Origin: Candidatus Thiocaldithrix dubininis
GTDB taxonomy: Bacteria; Pseudomonadota; Gammaproteobacteria; Thiotrichales; Thiotrichaceae
Length of the DNA: 64,000 nt
Direction: 5' to 3'
Assembly (NCBI GenBank): GCA_029972135.1
Contig: CP124755.1
Location: 744,001-808,000 of the forward strand
Position numbers and translations under genes: made by a program
In this document: positions 1 through 9,182 of the stretch, one piece after another
How the letters are laid out: the number at the start of each line of letters is the position of its first letter
How positions within the stretch are numbered: the first letter of the stretch is position 1
The notes under the pieces: model-generated
Databases searched by the model: none
Told to the model about the DNA's origin: nothing
What the model saw: only the letters and a program-made list of their open reading frames with translations

Positions 1-327
1 ATGGAAGTTGGCTTAAACCCAGCCCCTTAGGTTGGCAGTTTTTGAATACTACCATTCAATTATTCTTACCCGATTAAATGTTTTGATAATTTAATGGGCT
101 GTTTGGCGATGGTTCATCATGCTTAGTCTATAGTTGAATAAGTTTATAGCCGAATGATGGCGGTTGCAGCTTAAATATTGATTTAAAACTATTTATCGTA
201 TGCTCTAGGCTGTAGCTTGCATGACCATTTAGCAGTTTATTACTGACGTACAGGGTGCGATTCGGTATGCTTAATTGCAATTAATAAAAATTATTGAGTA
301 AAGAATAAAAACAACCGGGGCATAATA
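1..327. other. Intergenic region at window edge, no gene recognised
   Basis: This AT-rich stretch precedes the surface-protein gene that starts at 328. I see no open frame with family character, no tRNA and no clear terminator. It probably holds the promoter of the downstream gene, but I cannot assign -35 and -10 boxes with confidence. The first 30 bases form a nine-codon open frame that I regard as chance. Confidence 0.5.
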
Positions 328-2922
328 ATGAAAATAGCCAAGATTTCCCTGTGTATTTCTGTGGTTAGCGTATTGGCCACGCTTCCGCCAGCGTATGCCA
401 ATCAAACCATTACCAACTGTACGCAAGTGACTGCACTGAATCAAAATGATAGCGATTCTGTGCCCAATAATATGCAGAATAATACACCCGCAGAAGATGA
501 TGAGGCTTGTGCAAAGTTAACGATTCCTTATGACTACGGTGATGCGCCTGATCCTAGTTTTCCCACCTTAAGTGCTAAAAATGGTGCTCGACATCAATTA
601 AGTACGGACGTGTATCTCGGCAAATGTGTTGATGGAGACATAGGTTCATTGCAAGGTGCGGCAACCGCCGATGATCAAGATGCAGGTTCGCCATCCTACG
701 GTACTTGTGCCAATGCTACTGATGAAGATGGCGTAACTTTCGGCAAGTTAACGGTTGGGGGGTTAGGTGCTGAGATTACAATTGAAGCGAATAGCCCCTG
801 TAAATTAAATGCTTGGCTCGACTGGGATGCAGATGGCAGTTGGTCTGGAACAGGCGAACAAATTCTCTTAAATCAGCAATTAGTCAAAGGCAGTAATGCC
901 TTAAAAATTGACGTGCCTAAGTTCGCTAAAGCGGGTGAAACTTATGCGCGTTTCCGTTGTTCGACCGCAGGTAATGACGGTATTGGTGGTGAGGCAGCCG
1001 ATGGCGAAGTCGAAGACTATAAAGTAAGCCTTGCAGCAGCCGTGCCGACGCACAGTATTGGTAACTTTGTGTGGGTAGATGACGGGGCAGGCGATAAGGC
1101 GAATGCTGATAATGGCAAAATAGATGCGGGCGAGAAACCAGTTGCCGATGGTGTCGTTTTAGAGTTGCGCGATGGTTTAGGGCATCCTGTAGACACAGGT
1201 AGTGGACCCATTAAAACTCAAACGAATGGCGGTTATTACTTATTTGCCGATTTACCAGCAGGTGATTATCAGGTTTGTCTTGCAGCGAATAACTTTGCAC
1301 CCTCCGGTTTATTACCTAACTATAAATCCAGTAAAGGTGTGAGTGAAACACCGGATACCGATAATGTGGACAATGGCAGTGATGCGATTGCCGATGGTGC
1401 ATGTTCTAGCGTTATTACGTTAGATGATAAACAACCTACGGGTGAAACGCCAACCGCCTCGGGTAAAGTAGGCGATGATGGACGGGGTACAGATGATGCA
1501 CGTTCTAATTTGACCGTTGACTTTGGGGTTGTGCCACCTGTTGCTGATCCGGGTAAGCCTGTGTCGCTTGGTAACCGCATTTGGGTAGATAGCAATGCTA
1601 ATGGTCAGCAAGATAAGGATGAACCGAATTTAGCTAATGCTACCGTTACCTTAGTAACGGCGGCTGGCAATGCAGTGACTGATTTAGCGGGTAAACCAGT
1701 AGCAGCCCAAACAACGGATGCTCAAGGTGCTTATCACTTCACGAATCTGCCAGAAGGCGATTACATTGTGAAAGTCGTACCACCGCCGGGCTATACTTTA
1801 ACGCTAGGTGGGATTGATGCGGATGATGATAATAGCGATACCGATAGCAATTGCCGTATTAATAAAGACAGTATCGAAACCCATGCCGTTACCTTAAATG
1901 CGGGCTTAGAGCCGGATACAGGGGTTGATGGGGATGATGCTAATACCAATAGTACCGTGGACTGTGGCTTCTATGGCCCTGTTTCATTAGGTAACCGTGT
2001 TTGGTTAGATAAGAATGCAGATGGTGTGCAAGCGGCGGATGAAATCGGTATTGCTGGTGTGGATGTTCGCTTATTTGAAGAAGATGGGGTAACCCCAGCG
2101 ACCGATATGGATGGTAAACCCGTTGCGGTAATTCCCACCGATATTAATGGTAATTATATCTTCAGTAACTTGAAACCGGGCAATTATGTGGTGACCTATA
2201 CACCAAAAGAAGCCGGTTATCAGTTGTCTAAAGGCGGTGCAGATGCGGATACCGATCCATCTGATACGGATAGTAACTGTAAAGTCATTAATGGCAAGTT
2301 CCAAACGCTGCCAGTGACCTTAATGCCGGGGACTGAACCGGATACCGATGTTGATAAAGATAATGTCAACGCTAATAGTACCGTTGACTGTGGTATGTAT
2401 CGTCCGGTCGGCTTGGGTAGCCGTATCTGGATTGACCTAGACGGTAATGGAAAACAAAACAATAATGAACCGGGTGTGCCAAAAGCCACCGTTACCTTAT
2501 TGAATGCTGACGGAACACCTGCCAAAGATGTTTTTGGTCAGGATATTCCTGCCCAAACCACCGATATTGATGGTAAATACTTCTTCGGTAACTTAGCGGA
2601 AGGTAAGTATATTGTAAAAGTTACGCCACCCGCCGGTTATGAACCAACCGCAGCGGTAGATGACCCAAACAATGATGATAGTACCGATAGTAATGGTACA
2701 ACTCTGACAACCGGCGGTATTTTGAGTAACCCGATTGATCTAACATGGGGTGCTGAGCCTGTTAACGACGGTGATAACGACCCAGCGACTAACTTAACCA
2801 TTGGCTTTGGTTTCAAACCCAGTTTAGGGGCTGCGCCGATTCCAACCTTAAGTGAGTGGAGCTTAATTCTGATGAGCTTGTTAATGGCAGTAACGGCCTT
2901 TTTCCGCCGTCGTGAACGATAA
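328..2922 (+). CDS. Secreted GEVED / SdrD B-like repeat protein with IPTL-CTERM sorting tail
   Basis: An 864-residue exported protein, probably surface-attached or matrix-forming. It has a signal peptide (about residues 1-24, ending PAYA). A GEVED-type domain follows (about 70-235), opening with DYGDAPDPSF and closing with GEVEDY. Then come four SdrD/Cna-B-like beta domains starting near 242 (SIGNFVW), 412 (SLGNRIW), 553 (SLGNRVW) and 696 (GLGSRIW). They are rich in Asp/Asn (DADNDNSDTDS-like stretches), typical of calcium-binding repeats. The C-terminus is a textbook IPTL-CTERM signal: IPTLSEW at about 837, a hydrophobic helix, then FFRRRER. IPTL-CTERM is known as a variant of PEP-CTERM, presumably processed by an exosortase-like enzyme; none lies in this window. 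The role in adhesion or sheath formation is inference. Confidence 0.9.
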   Translation: MKIAKISLCISVVSVLATLPPAYANQTITNCTQVTALNQNDSDSVPNNMQNNTPAEDDEACAKLTIPYDYGDAPDPSFPTLSAKNGARHQLSTDVYLGKCVDGDIGSLQGAATADDQDAGSPSYGTCANATDEDGVTFGKLTVGGLGAEITIEANSPCKLNAWLDWDADGSWSGTGEQILLNQQLVKGSNALKIDVPKFAKAGETYARFRCSTAGNDGIGGEAADGEVEDYKVSLAAAVPTHSIGNFVWVDDGAGDKANADNGKIDAGEKPVADGVVLELRDGLGHPVDTGSGPIKTQTNGGYYLFADLPAGDYQVCLAANNFAPSGLLPNYKSSKGVSETPDTDNVDNGSDAIADGACSSVITLDDKQPTGETPTASGKVGDDGRGTDDARSNLTVDFGVVPPVADPGKPVSLGNRIWVDSNANGQQDKDEPNLANATVTLVTAAGNAVTDLAGKPVAAQTTDAQGAYHFTNLPEGDYIVKVVPPPGYTLTLGGIDADDDNSDTDSNCRINKDSIETHAVTLNAGLEPDTGVDGDDANTNSTVDCGFYGPVSLGNRVWLDKNADGVQAADEIGIAGVDVRLFEEDGVTPATDMDGKPVAVIPTDINGNYIFSNLKPGNYVVTYTPKEAGYQLSKGGADADTDPSDTDSNCKVINGKFQTLPVTLMPGTEPDTDVDKDNVNANSTVDCGMYRPVGLGSRIWIDLDGNGKQNNNEPGVPKATVTLLNADGTPAKDVFGQDIPAQTTDIDGKYFFGNLAEGKYIVKVTPPAGYEPTAAVDDPNNDDSTDSNGTTLTTGGILSNPIDLTWGAEPVNDGDNDPATNLTIGFGFKPSLGAAPIPTLSEWSLILMSLLMAVTAFFRRRER

Positions 2923-2947
2923 GATATCTAACTCATCATAGTCAGTA

Positions 2948-2976
2948 AGACCAGCCTTGTGCTGGTCTTTTTGTTT
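2948..2976 (+). terminator. Rho-independent terminator after the IPTL-CTERM gene
   Basis: The inverted repeat AAGACCAGC / GCTGGTCTT with a five-base loop is followed by a T-rich run. It lies 25 bases past the stop of the surface-protein gene. Confidence 0.85.
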
Positions 2977-3100
2977 TGTCCGTTTTTTATAGCCGCTAAT
3001 GAAGTATGTCGATCTTTCTAAGCTGAATATTCGCTATTTTAGAATCACTACATAAATTTGTAGCGTTATGTAAGTTATTATTTAATAAGGAAATTAAGTT

Positions 3101-3583
3101 ATGACATGTGGACTCTTATCTGGTTTATTGGGTGGCTTCCAAAATAATCAAGTAAATACGCCTGCTAATTATTATCCAAATACGGGTAGTAGTTCAGGTT
3201 GTTATTCTAATACGCAAAATAATCAGTTCTCTTCACCTAATATGAGCTTATTTGGTAATGCCCAATCTTCTGGCAATAACTTAATTAGCCAATTATTAGG
3301 CGGGATTCAAGGCGGCAGCTCTGGTAATGTAGGTATGCAGAGTCAAGCTGGTCAAGGTTATGGTGTATTAGGTTCACTGTTGGGTGGTGTGGCTACTGGC
3401 GTACACCATACAGCCGAGAATTTAATCTCAGCTACTGGCTTAGGTGGGTTATTTGCACCGATTGACGATGCGATCATTCACCCGATTTTATGGGATCCTA
3501 TTTCTATGCTAACGGGGTATGACGTGAGTTCACACCCCTCAGGCGTAACGAATGTATCTAATCCATTAGGCGTAAAACGTTAA
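3101..3583 (+). CDS. Hypothetical Gly/Ser/Asn-rich protein with LLGG repeats
   Basis: I do not recognise this 160-residue protein. A good ribosome site (AAGGA) lies about 8 bases before the ATG. The first two thirds is low-complexity and rich in Gly, Ser, Asn and Gln. It is punctuated by a recurrent short hydrophobic element: GLLGGF near residue 9, QLLGGI near 64, SLLGGV near 91, and GLGGLF near 113. The last 45 residues look more globular (APIDDAIIHPILWDPISM) and contain conserved-looking Trp and His. There is no signal peptide or long membrane helix. It is flanked by terminators on both sides, so it is probably a single-gene unit. Possible roles such as a self-assembling or secreted-without-leader protein are speculation. 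Confidence 0.7.
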   Translation: MTCGLLSGLLGGFQNNQVNTPANYYPNTGSSSGCYSNTQNNQFSSPNMSLFGNAQSSGNNLISQLLGGIQGGSSGNVGMQSQAGQGYGVLGSLLGGVATGVHHTAENLISATGLGGLFAPIDDAIIHPILWDPISMLTGYDVSSHPSGVTNVSNPLGVKR

Positions 3584-3600
3584 TTTTACGTGCTTTAACA

Positions 3601-3629
3601 TAAAGCCTAAGTATTAAACTTAGGCTTTA
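3601..3629. terminator. Bidirectional terminator between convergent genes
   Basis: A perfect 11-base inverted repeat (TAAAGCCTAAG / CTTAGGCTTTA, seven-base loop) separates the LLGG-repeat gene from the convergent LysR gene and includes the LysR stop codon. A- and T-rich flanks on both sides fit termination in either direction. Confidence 0.75.
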
Positions 3630-4507
3630 CCATCACTAAAACGATCTAAATGCGTTAATAAAGTACTAGCCGCATTCGATAAAGAGCGGCGTCGATGGGT
3701 AATTACGCCTAATTGGCGTGTGAGTTTTACGGGGGTATTGAGTACCACCATTGTCTTATCGACTAAGGTATGCGGTAACACGGACCAACCAAACCCTGCC
3801 GAAACCAGCATCTTTAAGGTGTCTAAATAATGGGTTGTGAGATAGATATTCAGTTTGTGCGTTAGCGCTTGAAAAGCTTGGGCAATTAACTGATAGGTAT
3901 AGGTATCCTTCCCCGGCAAAATACAGCGCTCAGCTTGTAACGCTTCTAAACTAACTTCCGCAAATTGTGCTAACTTGTGCTCTCGATTCACAACAATATG
4001 CAATTCATCTTGCCATAACGCTTTGGCATGCAGTTGTGGCGGTAATTCAGATGGCAAGGTAATAAACGCCAGTTCCAAGTCGCCTTGTTCGACTGCTTCA
4101 CAGGCTTGTTCTGAGCCAACAAAATGCAAATCTAAGTGTACATCGGGATAAGTGGTGTTAAAAAAACTCAGAAAGGGTGGCAACCGATGCAAGCCAATAT
4201 GGTGGCTTGTACCCATACTTAATGAGCCAGCCACTTGTTCAGATAATTGCGAGGCAATACGCCGAATATCCTCTAATTCATAACGTAAATTTTGCGCACG
4301 CGGTAATAAGGCGCGTCCCGCTTCTGTGAGCGTTACCTTACGATTAATCCGATTAAACAACGCTGTGCCTAATTCGGTTTCGAGGGCAGTAATGCGTTTA
4401 CTAATGGCTGGTTGGGTTAAAAATAAAATCTCCGCTGCTTTAGAAAATGATTGCTGTTTAGCGACTTCAATAAAAGCTGTCAGATTATTAATATCCATGA
4501 TCTCCAT
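3620..4507 (-). CDS. LysR-family transcriptional regulator, probable regulator of leuC
   Basis: A 295-residue LysR-type regulator. The N-terminal winged helix-turn-helix is clear (NNLTAFIEVAKQQSFSKAAE, then LTQPAISKRITALE, about residues 7-50). The substrate-binding domain follows. It is transcribed divergently from leuC, 95 bases away, with a palindromic T-N11-A-type site between them (4534-4558), so I infer control of leuC and of itself. The effector is not visible; a leucine-pathway intermediate would be plausible. Two in-frame ATGs exist (4507 and 4498). The second gives the usual LysR start MDINNLTAF and has a GGAG just upstream, though closely spaced. Confidence 0.9.
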   Translation of the reverse strand: MEIMDINNLTAFIEVAKQQSFSKAAEILFLTQPAISKRITALETELGTALFNRINRKVTLTEAGRALLPRAQNLRYELEDIRRIASQLSEQVAGSLSMGTSHHIGLHRLPPFLSFFNTTYPDVHLDLHFVGSEQACEAVEQGDLELAFITLPSELPPQLHAKALWQDELHIVVNREHKLAQFAEVSLEALQAERCILPGKDTYTYQLIAQAFQALTHKLNIYLTTHYLDTLKMLVSAGFGWSVLPHTLVDKTMVVLNTPVKLTRQLGVITHRRRSLSNAASTLLTHLDRFSDGKA

Positions 4508-4533
4508 TCTTTTAAGGAATGTATAAGATGAAA

Positions 4534-4558
4534 ATTATGAATTTTATTTATTCATAAT
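4534..4558. promoter_or_regulatory. Putative LysR operator between lysR-type gene and leuC
   Basis: A perfect palindrome, ATTATGAAT - 7 bases - ATTCATAAT, sits in the middle of the 95-base divergent intergenic region. Its geometry matches the T-N11-A dyads bound by LysR-family proteins. It lies 45 bases before the leuC start and 27 bases before the regulator start, a position suited to controlling both genes. Confidence 0.7.
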
Positions 4559-4602
4559 CTAATGGTAGGCTATGCCCATCCATTTGTTTAGAGGAAGCAG
4601 CA

Positions 4603-6006
4603 GTGTCAGGCAAAACGCTCTACGATAAAGTCTGGAATGCCCATGTTGTTCGGCAAGAAGCTGATGGGACTTGTTTACTGTATATTGACCGCCAACTGGT
4701 GCATGAAGTGACCTCTCCGCAAGCGTTTGAAGGTCTAAAAATCGCCAATCGCAAGCCTTGGCGGCTCAGTTCCATGTTAGCAGTGCCTGATCACAATGTT
4801 CCTACTACTGGCTTAGAGCATGGAATTACCGATCCAGTTTCACGCTTACAAGTAGAAACTTTAGACCAGAACTGTGCTGAGTTTGGTGTGACCGAATTTC
4901 GCATGGGTGATATTCGCCAAGGCATCGTGCATGTGATTGGTCCTGAACAAGGTGCAACCTTGCCCGGCATGACCGTAGTCTGTGGTGATTCACATACTTC
5001 TACCCACGGTGCATTTGGCGCATTAGCGCATGGCATTGGTACATCTGAAGTTGAGCATGTTATGGCGACTCAATGCTTAATTCAGAAGAAAATGAAAAAC
5101 ATGCTAGTAAGTGTGGACGGTAAAGTTGCACCCGGCATCACCGCCAAAGATATTGTCTTGGCAATTATTGGCGAAATGGGTACAGCAGGTGGTACAGGTT
5201 ACGCCATTGAATTTGGGGGGCAGGCCATCCGTGATTTATCGATGGAAGGGCGCATGACCGTCTGCAATATGGCGATTGAAGCGGGTGCGCGAGCGGGGAT
5301 GGTGGCAGTTGACGATACGACCATTAACTATGTAAAAGGGCGTCCGTATGCACCCAGTGAAGCAAACTGGGATAAAGCCGTTGCGGCATGGCGTGAGTTG
5401 CATTCCGATGTTGATGCGCAATTTGACCGAATAGTCCGCATTGATGCTGCTAGTATTAAGCCACAAGTGACTTGGGGCACATCGCCTGAAATGGTATTAG
5501 CCATTGATGGTATGACACCCGACCCAGCGCATGCCAATGATCCAGTACAGGCTAATGCCATTCGTGCCGCTTTGAAATACATGGGCTTAGAAGCCAATAC
5601 ACCGATTAATACGGTTGATGTGGATAAAGTCTTTATCGGCTCTTGTACCAATTCACGCATTGAAGACTTACGGGCAGCCGCCGAAGTGGCTAAGGGGCGT
5701 AAAGTAGCGGCTAACATTAAAGTGGCTATGGTCGTGCCCGGTTCTGGTTTAGTCAAACAACAGGCTGAACAAGAGGGCTTAGATAAAATATTCTTAGCGG
5801 CTGGTTTTGAATGGCGTGCACCGGGTTGCTCCATGTGTTTAGCCATGAATGCAGATCGTTTAGAACCGGGTGAACGTTGTGCTTCAACCTCTAACCGTAA
5901 TTTTGAAGGACGGCAAGGGCAGGGCGGACGAACCCACTTAGTTAGTCCTGCAATGGCAGCAGCAGCGGCAATCGCAGGTCATTTTGTTGATGTACGCACT
6001 TTATAA
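4603..6006 (+). CDS. leuC: 3-isopropylmalate dehydratase large subunit
   Basis: LeuC (467 residues, the usual length) pairs with LeuD to isomerise 2-isopropylmalate to 3-isopropylmalate in leucine biosynthesis, in the cytoplasm. It is an aconitase-family Fe-S enzyme. The three cluster ligands are visible as Cys348 (FIGSCTNSR) and Cys409/Cys412 ([11 protein letters not shown]). The start is GTG, supported by GAGGA seven bases upstream. It leads an operon leuC - entericidin-like gene - leuD - leuB - asd-like gene, and lies divergent to a LysR regulator with a shared palindrome. Confidence 0.97.
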   Translation: MSGKTLYDKVWNAHVVRQEADGTCLLYIDRQLVHEVTSPQAFEGLKIANRKPWRLSSMLAVPDHNVPTTGLEHGITDPVSRLQVETLDQNCAEFGVTEFRMGDIRQGIVHVIGPEQGATLPGMTVVCGDSHTSTHGAFGALAHGIGTSEVEHVMATQCLIQKKMKNMLVSVDGKVAPGITAKDIVLAIIGEMGTAGGTGYAIEFGGQAIRDLSMEGRMTVCNMAIEAGARAGMVAVDDTTINYVKGRPYAPSEANWDKAVAAWRELHSDVDAQFDRIVRIDAASIKPQVTWGTSPEMVLAIDGMTPDPAHANDPVQANAIRAALKYMGLEANTPINTVDVDKVFIGSCTNSRIEDLRAAAEVAKGRKVAANIKVAMVVPGSGLVKQQAEQEGLDKIFLAAGFEWRAPGCSMCLAMNADRLEPGERCASTSNRNFEGRQGQGGRTHLVSPAMAAAAAIAGHFVDVRTL

Positions 6007-6017
6007 AGGTGATAACC

Positions 6018-6170
6018 ATGAAAAAATTAGTAACTGTTTTATCTTTAGCCGCTTTTGTTGCCTTAGTGGGTTGCAGCACTGTAAAAGGTGTGGGCAAAGA
6101 TGTAAAAAAATTAGGCGGTAAAATCGAAAATAAAGCCGAAACCGTACAAAAGAAACAAGAAGCAAAGTAA
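6018..6170 (+). CDS. Entericidin-like small lipoprotein inside the leu operon
   Basis: A 50-residue predicted lipoprotein with a Lys-rich start, a hydrophobic stretch and a lipobox ending LVGC (Cys19). The mature part STVKGVGKDVKKLGGKIENK resembles the entericidin EcnA/EcnB family (TxRGxGxD followed by a short amphipathic helix). It has an AAGGTGAT ribosome site. It sits 11 bases after leuC and 9 bases before leuD, so it must be co-transcribed. I recall an entericidin-like gene between leuC and leuD in betaproteobacteria as well, so the linkage is probably old. Its role (envelope stress or toxin/antidote lipoprotein) is unproven here. Confidence 0.8.
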   Translation: MKKLVTVLSLAAFVALVGCSTVKGVGKDVKKLGGKIENKAETVQKKQEAK

Positions 6171-6179
6171 GACAATCTA

Positions 6180-6815
6180 ATGGATAAATTTATTGTACAT
6201 ACAGGTTTAGTCGTACCGTTAGACCGCCCTAATGTGGACACGGACGCTATTATTCCTAAGCAATATTTGAAATCCATTAAGCGGACGGGCTTCGGCCCGA
6301 CGCTATTTGACGATTGGCGCTATAACGAACCGGGTGAACCGGGGATGGATCATAGCCAACGTCAAGTAAATGCGGATTTCGTATTGAACTTGCCTCGTTA
6401 TCAAGGCGCTTCTGTTCTACTCGGGCGGGAGAATTTTGGTTGCGGTTCTTCGCGTGAACATGCGGTATGGGCTTTAACTGATTACGGTATTCGTACGGTA
6501 ATTGCGCCCAGTTTTGCTGACATTTTCTTTAATAACAGCTTCAAAAACGGTTTGTTACCGATTGCGCTAGATGCAGCGCATATTGATCAAATCTTTCGTG
6601 AAGTTGAAGGTTTGCCGGGTTATCAATTAACGGTAGATTTGCCAGAGCAAAAAGTAATTACTCCTAGTGGTCAAGCCTTTGATTTTTCAATTGATGACTT
6701 CCGTAAATATTGCTTATTGCATGGTCTGGACGATATCGGTTTAACCTTGCAACACGCTGATGAGATTCGCGCTTATGAAACACGCCGTAAGCAAGAAGCG
6801 CCTTGGTTGTTTTAA
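6180..6815 (+). CDS. leuD: 3-isopropylmalate dehydratase small subunit
   Basis: LeuD (211 residues) is the swivelling small subunit of isopropylmalate isomerase and works with LeuC. Family landmarks are present: the N-terminal [19 protein letters not shown] stretch, and [15 protein letters not shown] near residues 85-100, where the loop contacts substrate. The ribosome site is weak, suggesting coupling to the upstream small lipoprotein gene nine bases away. leuB follows after 27 bases. Confidence 0.97.
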   Translation: MDKFIVHTGLVVPLDRPNVDTDAIIPKQYLKSIKRTGFGPTLFDDWRYNEPGEPGMDHSQRQVNADFVLNLPRYQGASVLLGRENFGCGSSREHAVWALTDYGIRTVIAPSFADIFFNNSFKNGLLPIALDAAHIDQIFREVEGLPGYQLTVDLPEQKVITPSGQAFDFSIDDFRKYCLLHGLDDIGLTLQHADEIRAYETRRKQEAPWLF

Positions 6816-6842
6816 ATAATTGATTGGACTATTAGGGTTAAG

Positions 6843-7922
6843 ATGACACACAAAATTCTTGTATTACCGGGCGATGGGATTGGCCCTGAAATCGTTGCTG
6901 AAGCTGTTAAAGTGCTGGATGTGTTTGTTGCAGAAGGTGCACTGAACCTGCAATTGGATTATGCCAATATCGGCGGTATTGCGTATGACAAAGAAGGTCA
7001 GCCTTACCCTGAAACCACTCAAGCCTTAGCTAAACAAGCCGATGCGATTTTATTGGGGGCAGTCGGTGGTCCTCAGTATGACAAGCTGGATCGTCCTTTA
7101 CGCCCCGAACGTGGTTTATTAGCCATTCGTTCAGATTTAGGCTTATTTGCTAATTTACGCCCTGCCATTCTGTATGAAGAATTGGCGTCTGCTTCCACTC
7201 TAAAACCTGAAGTGGTAGCCGGTTTAGATATTATGATTGTGCGTGAATTAACCGGCGGTATTTATTTCGGTCAACCGCGTGGTATTCGGGTGTTAGACAA
7301 TGGCGAGCGCCAAGGCTATAACCCAGCAGTCTACAGCGAATCTGAGATTGAACGTATTGCCCGTGTTGGTTTTGAAACGGCTATGAAGCGTAATAAGCGT
7401 CTGTGTTCAGTGGATAAAGCCAATGTGTTGGAAGTTTCTGAATTATGGCGTGAAATTGTTGAAAAAGTGGGTAAAGACTTCCCAGAAGTTGAATTGTCAC
7501 ATATGTATGTCGACAATGCAGCGATGCAATTAGTGCGTGCGCCTAAACAATTTGATGTGATTGTAACCAGTAATATGTTTGGCGATATCTTATCGGATGC
7601 GGCTGCTATGTTAACCGGTTCGATTGGTATGCTACCGTCTGCCTCTTTAAATTCATCAGCTTGTGGTTTATATGAACCCATTCACGGTTCGGCTCCCGAT
7701 ATTGCGGGCAAAGGCATTGCCAACCCATTAGCCACAATTTTGTCGGTGGCAATGATGTTACGCTATAGTTTAAACCGTAATGATTTAGCACTACGCATTG
7801 AACAAGCTGTGAAACAAGTATTGGCACAAGGTTACCGTACTGGTGATATTTATACCGATGGTTTACGTAAAATTGGTACAGCCGAAATGGGTGATGCCGT
7901 AGTTGCCGCTTTAAAAGGTTAA
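6843..7922 (+). CDS. leuB: 3-isopropylmalate dehydrogenase
   Basis: LeuB (359 residues) oxidatively decarboxylates 3-isopropylmalate to 2-ketoisocaproate using NAD. Visible family features are GDGIGPEIV at residues 9-17, [14 protein letters not shown] with the catalytic Arg and Tyr, SVDKANVL, and the metal-binding Asp in [26 protein letters not shown] marks the NAD-binding region. An AGGG-type ribosome site precedes the ATG. The Asd-like gene starts 3 bases after the stop. Confidence 0.97.
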   Translation: MTHKILVLPGDGIGPEIVAEAVKVLDVFVAEGALNLQLDYANIGGIAYDKEGQPYPETTQALAKQADAILLGAVGGPQYDKLDRPLRPERGLLAIRSDLGLFANLRPAILYEELASASTLKPEVVAGLDIMIVRELTGGIYFGQPRGIRVLDNGERQGYNPAVYSESEIERIARVGFETAMKRNKRLCSVDKANVLEVSELWREIVEKVGKDFPEVELSHMYVDNAAMQLVRAPKQFDVIVTSNMFGDILSDAAAMLTGSIGMLPSASLNSSACGLYEPIHGSAPDIAGKGIANPLATILSVAMMLRYSLNRNDLALRIEQAVKQVLAQGYRTGDIYTDGLRKIGTAEMGDAVVAALKG

Positions 7923-7925
7923 GGA

Positions 7926-8936
7926 ATGACCCGTACATACAATATTGCAGTCGTAGGCGCGAGCAGTTTAGTGGGTGAAGCCATTTTAGACTTGCTGGCT
8001 AAACGTAAATTTCCCAGCGCCAAAGTCTATGCGTTAGATGCAGAGACCGACGGTGAACAGGATATTGATTTTGGCAATCGAAGCTTGGACATTAATCTAT
8101 TGGCTGAGTTTGATTTCAGTCTGGCGGACATTGTGTTCTTTGCAGCGGATGAGTCAACCACAGCTTTGTATGTACCTAAAGCATTAGCGGCGGGTTGCAC
8201 GGTCATTGATGACAGTGCAACTTATCGCTTTGACGAAAACGTGCCACTAGTGATACCAGAAGTGAATGCTACGGTATTAGCTAACTGTTCTGCTAAGTTA
8301 ATTGCCAGCCCGGGTAGCAATACCACACAACTGCTAGTGGCATTAAATGCTATTCATGCGGCGGTACGTATAACACAATTAAATATTGTGACGTATCAAG
8401 CCGTTTCAGGTTCAGGGCGCGCAGGTGTTGAAGAATTGGCGAAACAGACTGCTCAATTGCTGAATGCACGTGCCATTGAGCCAAAAGTTTATACCGCTCA
8501 AATTGCCTTTAATTTAATTCCACAAATTGATGAGCTACAAGACAACGGCTATACCAAGGAAGAAATGAAATTGGTATGGGAAGTCCAGAAAATTTTGGAT
8601 TCTAAGACAGTACAAGTTAATGCGACGACCGTGCGTGTACCCGTATTTTTTGGGCATTCACACGTGGTACAAGTAGAAACTGCCACGAAAATAACCGCCG
8701 TACAGGCTAAGCAGTTATTACAGCAAACCCCAGGACTCATAGTGCGAGATGAGTTTCCACCCACTCCTGTGACGGATGCTGTTGAAAGCGAGGCAATTTA
8801 TGTAGGTCGCCTACGTGAAGATATCAGTAGACCGCAGGGATTAAACTTGTGGATCGTGGCGGACAATGTGCGTCGGGGTGCTGCGCTGAATTGCGTGCAA
8901 ATTGCTGAAACGCTTATCCGCTCGAATGCCGCTTAA
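7926..8936 (+). CDS. usg: Aspartate-semialdehyde dehydrogenase homologue lacking the catalytic Cys (Usg-like)
   Basis: This 336-residue protein has the ASADH fold: a nucleotide-binding N-terminus (IAVVGASSLVGEAIL), FNLIPQID in the middle and RVPVFFGHSHVV near the C-terminus. The catalytic cysteine, expected in a SNPNCSTIQ-like loop, is replaced by Ser131 (IASPGSNTTQ, codon AGC). That matches the Usg group, which lies between leuB/asd and fimV/truA in related bacteria and is thought not to be a working ASADH. It follows leuB by three bases and so belongs to the leu operon. A true asd must be elsewhere if lysine, threonine and methionine are made. The symbol is tentative. Confidence 0.8.
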   Translation: MTRTYNIAVVGASSLVGEAILDLLAKRKFPSAKVYALDAETDGEQDIDFGNRSLDINLLAEFDFSLADIVFFAADESTTALYVPKALAAGCTVIDDSATYRFDENVPLVIPEVNATVLANCSAKLIASPGSNTTQLLVALNAIHAAVRITQLNIVTYQAVSGSGRAGVEELAKQTAQLLNARAIEPKVYTAQIAFNLIPQIDELQDNGYTKEEMKLVWEVQKILDSKTVQVNATTVRVPVFFGHSHVVQVETATKITAVQAKQLLQQTPGLIVRDEFPPTPVTDAVESEAIYVGRLREDISRPQGLNLWIVADNVRRGAALNCVQIAETLIRSNAA

Positions 8937-9044
8937 CCTCAGAATTCAGCGCAAATTAATTCGTGGTTCTCGACAATAGCTATATGAAAATCTGATTCGT
9001 TTAAGAGGTTTTCACGGGGCTTAATCAGTCTAGATTGCTTGCTG

Positions 9045-9057
9045 TAACAGACTGTTA
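9045..9057. promoter_or_regulatory. Short palindrome upstream of fimV
   Basis: TAACAG-A-CTGTTA is a perfect 6-base dyad in the 246-base gap before fimV, about 125 bases before its start. It could be an operator half-site pair. I cannot name a regulator, and a dyad this short could occur by chance. Confidence 0.25.
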
Positions 9058-9182
9058 TATAGTTTTGGCTTTAGAAACAATAATTACAATCGCTGTCCAT
9101 CCAAAATAACAAGGGCTATAAAATTCTATTACAAAGGATGCGCCAGGGATGCCACAATCGTATACCAAAAAGGGGAATTGCA

